Source: Deltaproteobacteria bacterium (lineage in GTDB: Bacteria; Desulfobacterota; Desulfobacteria; Desulfobacterales; JAFDCJ01). From it: a stretch of DNA of 8,975 bases. Location of the stretch: contig JAJRVC010000412.1 of the NCBI GenBank assembly GCA_024277475.1, positions 1 to 8,975 on the forward strand, given 5' to 3'. The position numbers and the translations under genes are program-made. This document shows positions 1-6,303 of the stretch, in pieces. The notes beneath the pieces were generated by a model, which saw nothing but the letters and a program-made list of their open reading frames with translations, was not told the DNA's origin and did not search any database. Numbering within the stretch: position 1 is the first letter of the stretch; each line of letters starts with the position of its first letter.

Positions 1-6
1 ACAACA

Positions 7-33
7 TGGCAAAATCGACCCCATCCTTTGAAT
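7..33 (+). repeat. Degenerate copy of a 27-base dispersed repeat
   Basis: These 27 bases match 6075-6101 at 22 positions. Both copies contain AAAATCGAC followed by a variable triplet (CCC here, AAA there), then ATC and TTTGAAT. At 6075 the sequence is the spacer between two hairpins of a REP-like element, so this copy is probably a relic of the same element. Its hairpin arms are not recognisable here, and anything to the left lies outside the window. Confidence 0.4.
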
Positions 34-433
34 TCACCAGGGGAGACATCCACAAAATGGTGCTTTCACTATTATATCGTGTATAATTACAGATCATTAG
101 ATATTCTTTGCCATGTTATTTATGCAACATGGAGGTTTACATTTTCGATCGGTACGATGTCAGTTCAACCTCTGTCATTTTTTAAATAGTTTTGAAGACC
201 GAATTGAAAAGTGATCAAAATTGATCTTGTGTTCTATCCACCTGCGATGCGGTCATCGATTTAGCCAGTTCGAGAGCCCCAGTTTCTGTAGCTTCAGCAA
301 CGGTCATTTTGAATGATTCACACAGAACAACTGTTTGACAGGTCAAAGAACTTGGTGCTTGCGTTTTGGCGTCTTGGTGACGAATACGATAATTTTTCAC
401 TAAATATTTTATTGAGTTCAACGGGTGAGGGGC

Positions 434-450
434 CGGCCGAATTTCGGCCG
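434..450 (-). terminator. Hairpin just after the secreted-protein gene
   Basis: CGGCCG at 434-439 and CGGCCG at 445-450 form a GC-rich stem around AATTT, starting 10 bases past the stop codon at 461. No T-run follows on the minus strand, so it is not a classic factor-independent terminator. It may stabilise the 3' end of the message or act with Rho. Confidence 0.35.
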
Positions 451-460
451 ACCCGGCAGG

Positions 461-946
461 TTACCGAACAAGCGGTATTCTTCTCGCCATCTCGAATTCC
501 AGAACAGCATCAATTTTGCTCTCGAGCTGGTAGTATCGCGCCACTTTTTTGTCCGGCAAAACCCCTCGGAATTTTGCCAAATAGGATTGGCGCAACTTCT
601 GGTGGCCTGAATCAATCGACAGGGAATCATCCAACAGATTCTTGGCCACGTCATCGGACATCGTTTCGTAACTGGCAGCGAATTCCTCAATCAGCTTGAT
701 CTCCCGATCCCTTAGTTTACCGAGTTCCGCCTGGTAAGTTTCATAGACCGGCCAGAAGGCTTTTGTTTCAGATTCCGTCAACTGCATGTTCGTTGCAATG
801 AAGAGCTTCTTGTCGGTACGGATTTTTTCTTTGACAATTTCCATGTTGTCTGCCGGCTTGTCCTCCGCCGGCGCAGAACCGGCAAATCCGATAAATGTGA
901 TTGTCAGTGCGATTACCAATAGCCTGTTTACAACTTTTCCTTTCAT
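461..946 (-). CDS. Small secreted helical protein, CpxP/Spy-like in character
   Basis: This encodes 161 residues. An N-terminal Sec signal peptide is clear: positive residues at 2-8, a hydrophobic core at about 9-22, and a likely cleavage after the SAPA ending at residue 27. The mature part is charged and predicted mostly helical. Around residues 54-72 an LTESE.KAFWPVY segment recalls the LTxxQ-type helices of the CpxP/Spy periplasmic chaperone and metal-sensor group. The C-terminus (about 133-160) has a YYQLESKIDAVLEFE helix ending in RIPLV, a pattern I associate with hypothetical secreted proteins of proteobacteria. The Spy/CpxP link is inference from helix pattern, not a confirmed family match. 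The ATG at 946 was preferred to a longer frame from GTG at 1033, because it has a strong Shine-Dalgarno and starts directly with the signal peptide. It is the last gene of the minus-strand series below the LAL regulator. Confidence 0.85.
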   Translation of the reverse strand: MKGKVVNRLLVIALTITFIGFAGSAPAEDKPADNMEIVKEKIRTDKKLFIATNMQLTESETKAFWPVYETYQAELGKLRDREIKLIEEFAASYETMSDDVAKNLLDDSLSIDSGHQKLRQSYLAKFRGVLPDKKVARYYQLESKIDAVLEFEMARRIPLVR

Positions 947-950
947 GTTT

Positions 951-958
951 GACCTCCT
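951..958 (-). promoter_or_regulatory. Ribosome binding site fixing the start at 946
   Basis: The minus strand reads AGGAGGTC here, a near-perfect Shine-Dalgarno a few bases before the ATG at 946. It rules out the longer reading frame from 1033. Confidence 0.8.
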
Positions 959-1107
959 GTACTTTGTTAGCATTGCAATTGATTTATCGATCATCATCAT
1001 GGCACACGCTGGACCATGTGCTGACCCTGACACAGCCGTCTCTGCGATCGTCTTGCCTCCATTTCTGAGTTGCGAGAGCTATTCAACAATTCAATTGATA
1101 ATGGTTG

Positions 1108-1383
1108 TCATGGTAATTTCCCGTTTTTTTCATCCAGATTCTCCACCGAGAGAATCGGAATGCGCTGGTCGTAAAGCGCCTTCAGCACCCCTGAAAGGGC
1201 AGCCTGATCAACCAGGCGCCCAACCAGGCTTGTTATCGGACGCTTGCCTGTTGTTGAATCCGTTGTGATGCTCATATCACCGATTAATTCAGACCAGGCG
1301 GAATCAATATGTCCCGGCACCCGAATTCGGTACGTCGCGGGTGTCTCAATTTTGAATTCTTTCCAAGAGGGCCGCTGAGTCAT
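1108..1383 (-). CDS. Conserved 91-residue cytoplasmic protein of unknown function
   Basis: This short protein has no signal peptide or membrane segment. I recognise the pattern from many hypothetical proteins: a beta-rich start with YRIRVPGHID (about 18-27) and a tryptophan at 30, a GDMSITTD strand (35-42), then TSLVGRLVDQAAL (51-63), a helix, and a closing strand IPILSV (75-80). Relatives usually have an LxGxVxDQAALHGLL core and end in a PLLSV-like strand. No biochemical role is known to me. The ATG at 1383 is supported by GGGAGGTC about six bases upstream on the minus strand. It lies 160 bases downstream of the LAL regulator on the same strand, with a probable terminator between, so it may have its own promoter. 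A link to the regulator, as target or signalling partner, is inference from position. Confidence 0.85.
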   Translation of the reverse strand: MTQRPSWKEFKIETPATYRIRVPGHIDSAWSELIGDMSITTDSTTGKRPITSLVGRLVDQAALSGVLKALYDQRIPILSVENLDEKNGKLP

Positions 1384-1459
1384 GGTTGACCTCCCATATT
1401 AAGAAGGAAAATATTTCGTGGAAAAAACCAGCTGCTATTATGTTAAGGTGTCAGGCAGG

Positions 1460-1507
1460 AAAAAACTATTCCCCAAAAGAGGTAAAAAGGGAGTATGGAT
1501 GGGGAAT
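1460..1507 (-). terminator. Likely factor-independent terminator of the LAL regulator gene
   Basis: On the minus strand ATTCCCCA (1507-1500) and TGGGGAAT (1475-1468) form a perfect 8-bp stem. It is followed after two bases by six T's (1465-1460). The 24-base loop is longer than usual, which lowers confidence. The hairpin starts about 37 bases after the regulator stop at 1544, a normal distance. Confidence 0.5.
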
Positions 1508-1543
1508 TTTGTGTTTTTCTATAGCGGGTAGGCGATTACGGTT

Positions 1544-4273
1544 TCAGCTGTTTTGTCCGAGGAGACCCAGGTCATAAGCTTTTACAACGGCTTGCTGACG
1601 GTTGTGAGCGTCGAGTTTTCTGTAAATATTGACCGCGTGTTTCTTTACTGTTTCCAGAGAGATGAACAGCCTATCAGCAACCTCTTTGTTGCTCAGCCCC
1701 CGCCCCATAAAAGATAAAACCTCGAGTTCACGACCGGTCAAAGGCTTGTCGAGCGCCTGGTTGCGCCCCCATGGCTGTTGTTCGGACTGTTGAGAGGGAT
1801 CATCCTGGCCGCCGACCGTTTCATACACATCGAAAGCGGCCAGGATCCGCCCGATATAGTCAGCGGTATTGCCGTGTTGTGAAAGACGTCTCAACAGATC
1901 CGCCATTTTTTTGCCCAGGCTAACGAATGGACGAATATAGCCACCCGGCCGGCACAGGATCACGGCACGTTCCAGAACTGTCAGGGCCTCTTTGGTTTGG
2001 TCTTGTTTTTGCCAAGCTATGGCTTGCAGAAGAAGAATTTCAATTATTTTGGGGGTATTGTGAGTCGCCTGGCTAAACTCCAAGTGTTCCCGAAGTTTCT
2101 CCTTTGCCTCGCACAGAGCAGCCATAGTCCCCTGGGCAACCAGCACCCGGCATTGGATGATGCGGGGCACTTCCAACCAGAAAAGCATTGTACCTGTATC
2201 AAATGAAATATCTGTTGTCTCAAGCCAATGAACTGCCGGCTCTAAGTCGCCTTGCAGAAGACACAGCCGTGCCTGGACGGAACGGGCGCGGGGCAAATAA
2301 TCGGGATTACCGGACTCCTGAACATATTCCATCATACGGCTTATAATTTCGTTGGCTTTATCAGGTTGCTGCATGGCCTGATAAGAAAGGCTCAATCCAG
2401 TATAGCTATCAATATCCGAGTATGCTCCCAAATAATATCCTTTTTCCACAGCCTGAGAAAAGTGATGGCCGGCAGTCTCCAGGTTATTCCACTGGTAGTG
2501 GATAATTCCCTCTATGTATGAAACCCATGCCTCTATGAACCTATTGTTGAGCCTGATTGCCATATTCTTCACCTGCCGGGCAGCTTCGTCAGCCTTAATC
2601 AAATCACCTGACAGCAGGTGAATGAAAAGAAGCGCACCCAGCAGGCGGAGCTTACGTGTACCTTCATATTTTTCATTATAAAACTTCTTCTGCAACGTGT
2701 AAACGGCCGACTTACCCTGACCCGTTGTCTGACTGGACAGGGCAAAGTAAAGTTCAGCATCGTTTCTTACCCCTATGTTTGCTGCGGGTATCCGTTCCAG
2801 AGCGAGACTGACAAGTTCCAGACTGCGTTTCCCCTGACCTTGCCAAAACAAGCAAATCCCCTTGAGAATATCAATCTCCTCACTTAGCAGTTCTTTCGCT
2901 TCTTCACTCAACAAAGTTTCGATTGTTTTTAAAAACGGAGGAATAGCCCACAGTGCAAATTGAAATCTTAGCACCCAGGCCTTAGCCAGCAACAGCTCCG
3001 GTCGCTGCTGCACGATCTCATCAGGCAATTGGTCCAGCCACTTTTCAAGGATATACCACTTGTCTTCATCAAGTAGAGTAAGCCTGTTTTGTTCAACCAG
3101 TTGCGCCGCGGCCGAAACATCTCCGGCAGCCAGGGCGTATTGGAGGGCTTCATCGACCAGGTTATTCTCGGCAAACCAGCGGCTGGCGCGCCGGTAAAGT
3201 GCTAAGATGTCGTCCCGGCTGACCCGATTTTTTAACCGGCTCTGCAGGAGCTTTTGAAACAGGTGATGATAGCGAAACCACCGGCCCTGTTCATCTAACG
3301 GGATCACAAACAGGTCGGACGTCTCCAGCCATTCTAAAAATTGCTGCCCGCCCATTTTACACTCCAGTGACCGGGAGCCCGGAACGCACACGGCATCACA
3401 CAGCGAATCGCAAAAGCGATCCAGAATTGCGGTTGCCAACAGATAATCCAGGATCTCCTCCGGCTGGTTCGCGAGAACCTCAGCAAGCAGATAGTCGGTA
3501 ACATAACGGCTTTCCACCGGTAAGTTTGTCACCATGCGGTCCAGGTCTGACCGGTGTCGTAGAGAAAGCACCGCCAGACACAGGCCGGTTACCCAGCCTT
3601 CGGTCTTTTCTTCCAGTAAGGCGGTGACGATGCCGTCAACCGGTTCACCGATCAACTGCTCAAGGAATGCCCCGGTCTCTTCCGGCGAAAAACGCAGATC
3701 CCGGACACGGATCTCGCCCATCTGACTCCGGGCGCGGAAACGCGCAAGCGGAAACGGCGGATCAACCCGGGAAGAGATCACCAGGTGCAATGGTGCCGGC
3801 GGATGTTGAAGCAGTTCGGCGACCAGGCCGTGCACGGTTTTGTCGCTGATGGCGTGATAATCATCCAACACTAGAATAAAGGAATGATCGATCTGATCCA
3901 GATCATTACTCAGGCTGTGAACCAGAATGGTCAGTGGAGGTAAATTGGGGGCATTCAGCAAGGCCTCGGTATTTTGAACGGCACCGGGAAAGAGGGTCTG
4001 AACAGCGTCCAGCAAATAGGCCAGGAACAGATGCAGGTTGTTGTCGTTCTTGTCCAGGGATACCCACGCACTTGGCATATCGGACGCCTCCAGCCAGCAT
4101 GCCAAAAGTGTACTCTTGCCATATCCGGCCGGCGCCGAGACAACCATCAAAGGTCGTTGAAGACACTGGTCGAGCCGGTCCAGCAAATGCTGTCGATGAA
4201 AATGATTCCGAACAACACGGGGTCTGTGCAGCTTGGTGCGTAAAAGCGGTATGCCGGTTTTCTCATCGACCAT
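1544..4273 (-). CDS. MalT-type (LAL) ATP-dependent LuxR-family transcriptional regulator
   Basis: A 909-residue regulator with the full LAL layout. The N-terminal STAND-type NTPase has Walker A APAGYGKST (47-55, lysine 53) and Walker B FILVLDD (132-138), then a sensor-like LVISSR segment (about 165-170). A winged-helix region ends in WFRYHHLF (332-339), characteristic of MalT relatives. Residues of about 360-800 are helical repeats of TPR character, the likely signal-binding superhelix. The C-terminus (about 845-909) is a LuxR/GerE helix-turn-helix with LTGRELEVL, SNKEVADRLFIS and TVKKHAVNIYRKL. About 900 residues is normal for MalT. By family, an inducer and ATP drive multimerisation and promoter activation; the inducer here is unknown. 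The frame can extend to TTG at 4282, but ATG at 4273 is the likelier start; neither has a good Shine-Dalgarno, so translation may be weak. All key residues are present and no frameshift is seen. Targets may include the small genes downstream. Confidence 0.95.
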   Translation of the reverse strand: MVDEKTGIPLLRTKLHRPRVVRNHFHRQHLLDRLDQCLQRPLMVVSAPAGYGKSTLLACWLEASDMPSAWVSLDKNDNNLHLFLAYLLDAVQTLFPGAVQNTEALLNAPNLPPLTILVHSLSNDLDQIDHSFILVLDDYHAISDKTVHGLVAELLQHPPAPLHLVISSRVDPPFPLARFRARSQMGEIRVRDLRFSPEETGAFLEQLIGEPVDGIVTALLEEKTEGWVTGLCLAVLSLRHRSDLDRMVTNLPVESRYVTDYLLAEVLANQPEEILDYLLATAILDRFCDSLCDAVCVPGSRSLECKMGGQQFLEWLETSDLFVIPLDEQGRWFRYHHLFQKLLQSRLKNRVSRDDILALYRRASRWFAENNLVDEALQYALAAGDVSAAAQLVEQNRLTLLDEDKWYILEKWLDQLPDEIVQQRPELLLAKAWVLRFQFALWAIPPFLKTIETLLSEEAKELLSEEIDILKGICLFWQGQGKRSLELVSLALERIPAANIGVRNDAELYFALSSQTTGQGKSAVYTLQKKFYNEKYEGTRKLRLLGALLFIHLLSGDLIKADEAARQVKNMAIRLNNRFIEAWVSYIEGIIHYQWNNLETAGHHFSQAVEKGYYLGAYSDIDSYTGLSLSYQAMQQPDKANEIISRMMEYVQESGNPDYLPRARSVQARLCLLQGDLEPAVHWLETTDISFDTGTMLFWLEVPRIIQCRVLVAQGTMAALCEAKEKLREHLEFSQATHNTPKIIEILLLQAIAWQKQDQTKEALTVLERAVILCRPGGYIRPFVSLGKKMADLLRRLSQHGNTADYIGRILAAFDVYETVGGQDDPSQQSEQQPWGRNQALDKPLTGRELEVLSFMGRGLSNKEVADRLFISLETVKKHAVNIYRKLDAHNRQQAVVKAYDLGLLGQNS

Positions 4274-4381
4274 TATTGACAAACTCGTAAAGAATCAAAA
4301 AGCAACACACCCAGCCAGGAAAAACATAACGATTCACTATCTTTAACGAGGACTTAGGGTCTTTATTGCCTTCTTGGTCTT

Positions 4382-4414
4382 TAACCCTGAACGTTGAACC
4401 CCGAACCTGTGAAC
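4382..4414. repeat. Short GAAC tandem repeat with 7-base period
   Basis: TAAC at 4382 is followed by GAAC at 4389, 4396, 4403 and 4411, giving spacings of 7, 7, 7 and 8 bases. It lies about 13 bases past the channel stop codon and before the regulator. I associate similar GTTGAACC-like runs with intergenic regions of deltaproteobacteria. No function is known. Just to its left GGTCTTTA occurs twice (4358 and 4376). Confidence 0.5.
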
Positions 4415-4427
4415 GGTTACTGACCAG

Positions 4428-5102
4428 CTATCTCGACTTACTCGAAACATGCATTGCCACCAACCTGGCAACCACGACGACCAGATAAAGTTGGCCGACA
4501 ACGGCCTCCAGGATTGAAAATGAGCTTGCCAATTCAGTTGCCGGTGTGATGTCGCCGTAACCCAGTGTGGTAATTGTCACGAAACTGTAATAAATGGACC
4601 ACATCTGATACCGCTGATCCGAGCTCAAGGCCACATTAAAGGATGCCGAATTAAGCAACACCAAGAGCACATAAACAAATGACCACATGAGTGCCATCAG
4701 GAGATAAACCAGTATGGCCGCATAAATGACTTCTATTGTCACATCCTCGGATTTGAATATGAACGTCAGAATATTGGTGATCACCATTATAAAGAAAAGA
4801 ATCCCGCATATTCTGCCAATAGCAAAAAGCAAATTGTTCTGCTGGAAATATTGCAACCACAACGATATCAGCATCGCCATGGCCAATAACACCCCAATGT
4901 ACAGGTGCCGCTTCTTGTGGCCGACGGTATACACCATGGATATATAGATTGCAGTAATGAAGATATCCAGGAATATATGGAGGGCAGCAAACTCTTTCAA
5001 GATGGGGACGAGGACAATCGTCCCCAGTATTAAACAGATCAGGATGAAAAAAAGCTCTTTTGAAGGTGATAAGGGAGTTGTTGGGTGTCGTCCTGTTTTC
5101 AT
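4428..5102 (-). CDS. Six-helix potassium channel (Ion_trans_2 type)
   Basis: A 224-residue inner-membrane protein. The potassium selectivity filter TTLGYGD is at residues 178-184, in a pore loop YYSFVTITTLGYGDITP between two hydrophobic helices (about 125-150 and 193-217). Four further hydrophobic segments precede it (about 17-34, 40-60, 67-86 and 91-117), so the topology is six-helix with one pore per subunit, acting as a tetramer. The fourth helix lacks the regular arginine spacing of a voltage sensor, and there is no RCK/TrkA-N domain, so gating is not obvious. The likely role is passive potassium flux or membrane-potential control. The start ATG at 5102 has only a weak GGTGG-like sequence before it, but no other methionine occurs before residue 56. 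It precedes the LAL regulator on the same strand, 154 bases from that gene's start. Confidence 0.92.
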   Translation of the reverse strand: MKTGRHPTTPLSPSKELFFILICLILGTIVLVPILKEFAALHIFLDIFITAIYISMVYTVGHKKRHLYIGVLLAMAMLISLWLQYFQQNNLLFAIGRICGILFFIMVITNILTFIFKSEDVTIEVIYAAILVYLLMALMWSFVYVLLVLLNSASFNVALSSDQRYQMWSIYYSFVTITTLGYGDITPATELASSFSILEAVVGQLYLVVVVARLVAMHVSSKSR

Positions 5103-5117
5103 GCCACCAGCCTATCT

Positions 5118-5123
5118 ATTATA
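5118..5123 (-). promoter_or_regulatory. Possible -10 box of the channel gene
   Basis: The minus strand carries a perfect TATAAT 15 bases before the channel ATG. No good -35 hexamer lies 16-18 bases upstream. If used, the transcript would have a leader of only about 8-10 bases, fitting the lack of a strong Shine-Dalgarno. It may equally be chance. Confidence 0.3.
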
Positions 5124-5326
5124 GTGGGGTTAAAGGTCTGAGCCCCTATCGATTTCCCCGGCATTAGGCTTGTGCCGGTTTGGAAACACCTAATTACTCC
5201 GTCCTGAAAAATAACCATAACAGGGTTGGTATAGTAAATTTATTCTTTGAAAATTGAAAAAAATATTTCGAAGTTGATCCGGGCGGATTAACTAATCATT
5301 TCTGAAGAAAAAGTGCAAAAAAGCGT

Positions 5327-5518
5327 ATGAGTACTGAAAAGTTCTTCAAAATATTGAAAACAATACTAGATTTCAGGAGTTTAGTCCATACTGTTTTTTT
5401 TACATCAGCATCTTTAGCCGCGGCATCTTGTCTCGGCGTAGCTTTGTATCTTTATGCGAAGACGGAAGTCCCGCCTTATCGGACGACGGCGGGTCCCCAT
5501 TCTTACCTCACCGTGTAG
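5327..5518 (+). CDS. Doubtful 63-residue single-pass membrane ORF
   Basis: The predicted peptide has a short basic amphipathic start (MSTEKFFKILK) and one hydrophobic segment at about residues 19-43 that could span a membrane. I recognise no family. There is no Shine-Dalgarno before the ATG, and the last third runs into the GC-rich 3' end of the convergent glycine-zipper gene, overlapping it by 16 bases. It may be real, but it is more likely a chance frame. Confidence 0.2.
   Translation: MSTEKFFKILKTILDFRSLVHTVFFTSASLAAASCLGVALYLYAKTEVPPYRTTAGPHSYLTV
5468..5495 (-). terminator. GC hairpin after the glycine-zipper gene
   Basis: GTCCCGCC (5468-5475) and GGCGGGTC (5488-5495) pair except for one mismatch, with a 12-base loop, just beyond the stop at 5503. 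No T-run follows on either strand, so terminator function is uncertain. Confidence 0.35.
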
Positions 5519-6012
5519 CCCTTGCCCTCGAGGCAGGCGGAATAAGCGCGGTTGTAGGTATTGCGCTGCTGCAGGTACTGATTGGCCTGCTGCTGCTCCC
5601 ACTGCTGCCGTTGCTGATCGGTCTGCCGGTTCTGCCTTGAGCTGCGCATTCCACCTATGGCGCCGCCGGAAAGACCGCCGATGGCCGCCCCTCTCCTGGC
5701 GCCGCTCCTGCCCCCGGTAATGCCGCCGATAACCGCACCGCCGGCACCTCCTAACAAGCCACCGCCGAGTGCGCTGCCGCCCACGCTTTGCCTTTCCTGG
5801 GACGGCGGCGGGGAGGCGGCGGTGGGCATTTGCATGGGATCGAAACCGGACTGCCCCTTTGCCCAGTTGTAACACGCGAATTTGTCCTTCTCCATCTGCT
5901 CATTGCTCTGCCCCTGGGCCGGGAAGACGATTAAATCCTGAGCCTGAACATGTGAAACCGGAAATGCCGCAAAGAGAAGAAGGATGATGTACGCCCACTT
6001 AAAAAATTTCAT
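5503..6012 (-). CDS. Secreted glycine-zipper family protein
   Basis: This encodes 169 residues. A Sec signal peptide covers 1-24, with likely cleavage after HVQA. A conserved-looking N-terminal region follows, with DKFACYNWAKGQSGFDP (43-59, cysteine 47). Next is a Gly/Ala zipper (about 78-121) rich in GG, GGA and IGG repeats, interrupted by RSGARRGAA and predicted to pack into the membrane. A glutamine-rich linker (about 127-149) follows, and a C-terminal YNRAYSACLEGKGYTVR (153-169, cysteine 160). The two cysteines could form a periplasmic disulfide. Such proteins are usually placed at the outer membrane or periplasm of Gram-negatives; their exact role is unclear. The start at 6012 has AAAGAGG about eight bases upstream. 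The gene is much more GC-rich than its flanks, largely because of glycine, alanine, arginine and proline codons. It is divergent from the L,D-transpeptidase. Confidence 0.88.
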   Translation of the reverse strand: MKFFKWAYIILLLFAAFPVSHVQAQDLIVFPAQGQSNEQMEKDKFACYNWAKGQSGFDPMQMPTAASPPPSQERQSVGGSALGGGLLGGAGGAVIGGITGGRSGARRGAAIGGLSGGAIGGMRSSRQNRQTDQQRQQWEQQQANQYLQQRNTYNRAYSACLEGKGYTVR

Positions 6013-6059
6013 TTATATGGCCTCTTTTTTCGGTTCTTAATCTTTTTTAGGGTCTAATT

Positions 6060-6130
6060 CCCCGCAGCCTGCTGTGGTAAAATCGACAAAATCTTTTGAA
6101 TGATACTCCGCGGCTTGCCGCGGGGCAGTT
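6060..6130. repeat. Two-hairpin REP-like element
   Basis: Two short hairpins of the same design lie 46 bases apart. The first is CCGCAG-CCTG-CTGTGG (6062-6077, one G-T pair). The second is CCGCGG-CTTG-CCGCGG (6108-6123, extendable to 6106-6125), followed by CAGTTCATT. This is the arrangement of bacterial REP/BIME elements. I recall similar GATAC-palindrome-TAGTTCATT units scattered through proteobacterial genomes, often linked to REP-associated (Y1) transposases. No transposase is present here. It sits between the divergent starts of the glycine-zipper and L,D-transpeptidase genes. Confidence 0.6.
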
Positions 6131-6248
6131 CATTTGAAAAATCAGACAGATAATAAACCTTAACCGGCGAAGGGTCAACTATCATTTTACGAAAAATTCG
6201 GACGAAGAGGGTTTCAAATTTAAATTGAAGCCTTATATTTTAGTAAAA

Positions 6249-6279
6249 TTTACAAATCACAGGATCCCCCCCCTATATA
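6249..6279 (+). promoter_or_regulatory. Possible L,D-transpeptidase promoter with a C8 spacer tract
   Basis: TTTACA (6249-6254, 5 of 6 to the -35 consensus) is followed after 19 bases by TATATA (6274-6279). The spacer ends in eight consecutive C's (6266-6273). Transcription would start near 6286, just before the AAAGGA ribosome binding site at 6289-6294. The 19-base spacer is two longer than ideal. Confidence 0.4.
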
Positions 6280-6303
6280 AAAAATGAGAAAGGAAATCGC
6301 AAA

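Larger units (their letters stand above)
1..460. other. Left flank without a convincing gene
   Basis: No reading frame here has both a plausible start and protein-like composition. The longest minus-strand frame (about 215-421) begins at a TTG without a Shine-Dalgarno sequence and matches nothing I recognise. Visible structures are a 7-bp perfect inverted repeat (CCATGTT at 111-117, AACATGG at 126-132, 8-base loop) and a short palindrome (GATCAA 213-218, AA, TTGATC 221-226). A TATAAT hexamer also lies on the minus strand at 71-76. At the extreme left a minus-strand ATG at 47-49 stays open to the window edge for 16 codons, with no ribosome binding site, so it is not called. Confidence 0.5.
5103..5502. 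other. Mostly non-coding intergenic region
   Basis: This 400-base stretch separates the channel start from the end of the glycine-zipper gene. It is AT-rich between about 5200 and 5400. It holds an inverted repeat, CCGGCA at 5158-5163 and TGCCGG at 5173-5178 with a 9-base loop, which could be an operator or leader hairpin upstream of the channel gene. It also holds one doubtful plus-strand ORF (5327-5518). No RNA gene is recognisable. Confidence 0.5.

Noticed and set aside
215..421. 68-residue minus-strand frame downstream of the secreted-protein gene
   Set aside because: It begins at TTG with no Shine-Dalgarno, and the GC hairpin at 434-450 lies just before it. No family is recognisable.
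313..699. 128-residue plus-strand frame
   Set aside because: It is antisense to the secreted-protein gene, has low-complexity unprotein-like composition and no ribosome binding site.
947..1033. N-terminal extension of the secreted protein to GTG at 1033
   Set aside because: It would bury the signal peptide 29 residues in and ignores the strong AGGAGG before 946.
976..1099. Two copies of CAATTGAT flanking the gap between the two small genes
   Set aside because: Eight-base AT-rich matches are expected by chance and there is no supporting promoter geometry.
3906..4290. Frames antisense to or out of phase with the regulator's ATPase region
   Set aside because: They are shadows of the Walker A/B coding sequence, with arginine- and cysteine-rich nonsense composition.
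5414..5987. Several plus- and minus-strand frames over the glycine-zipper gene
   Set aside because: GC-rich DNA leaves long open frames. Only the minus frame 5503-6012 has a signal peptide, a ribosome binding site and a recognisable family pattern.
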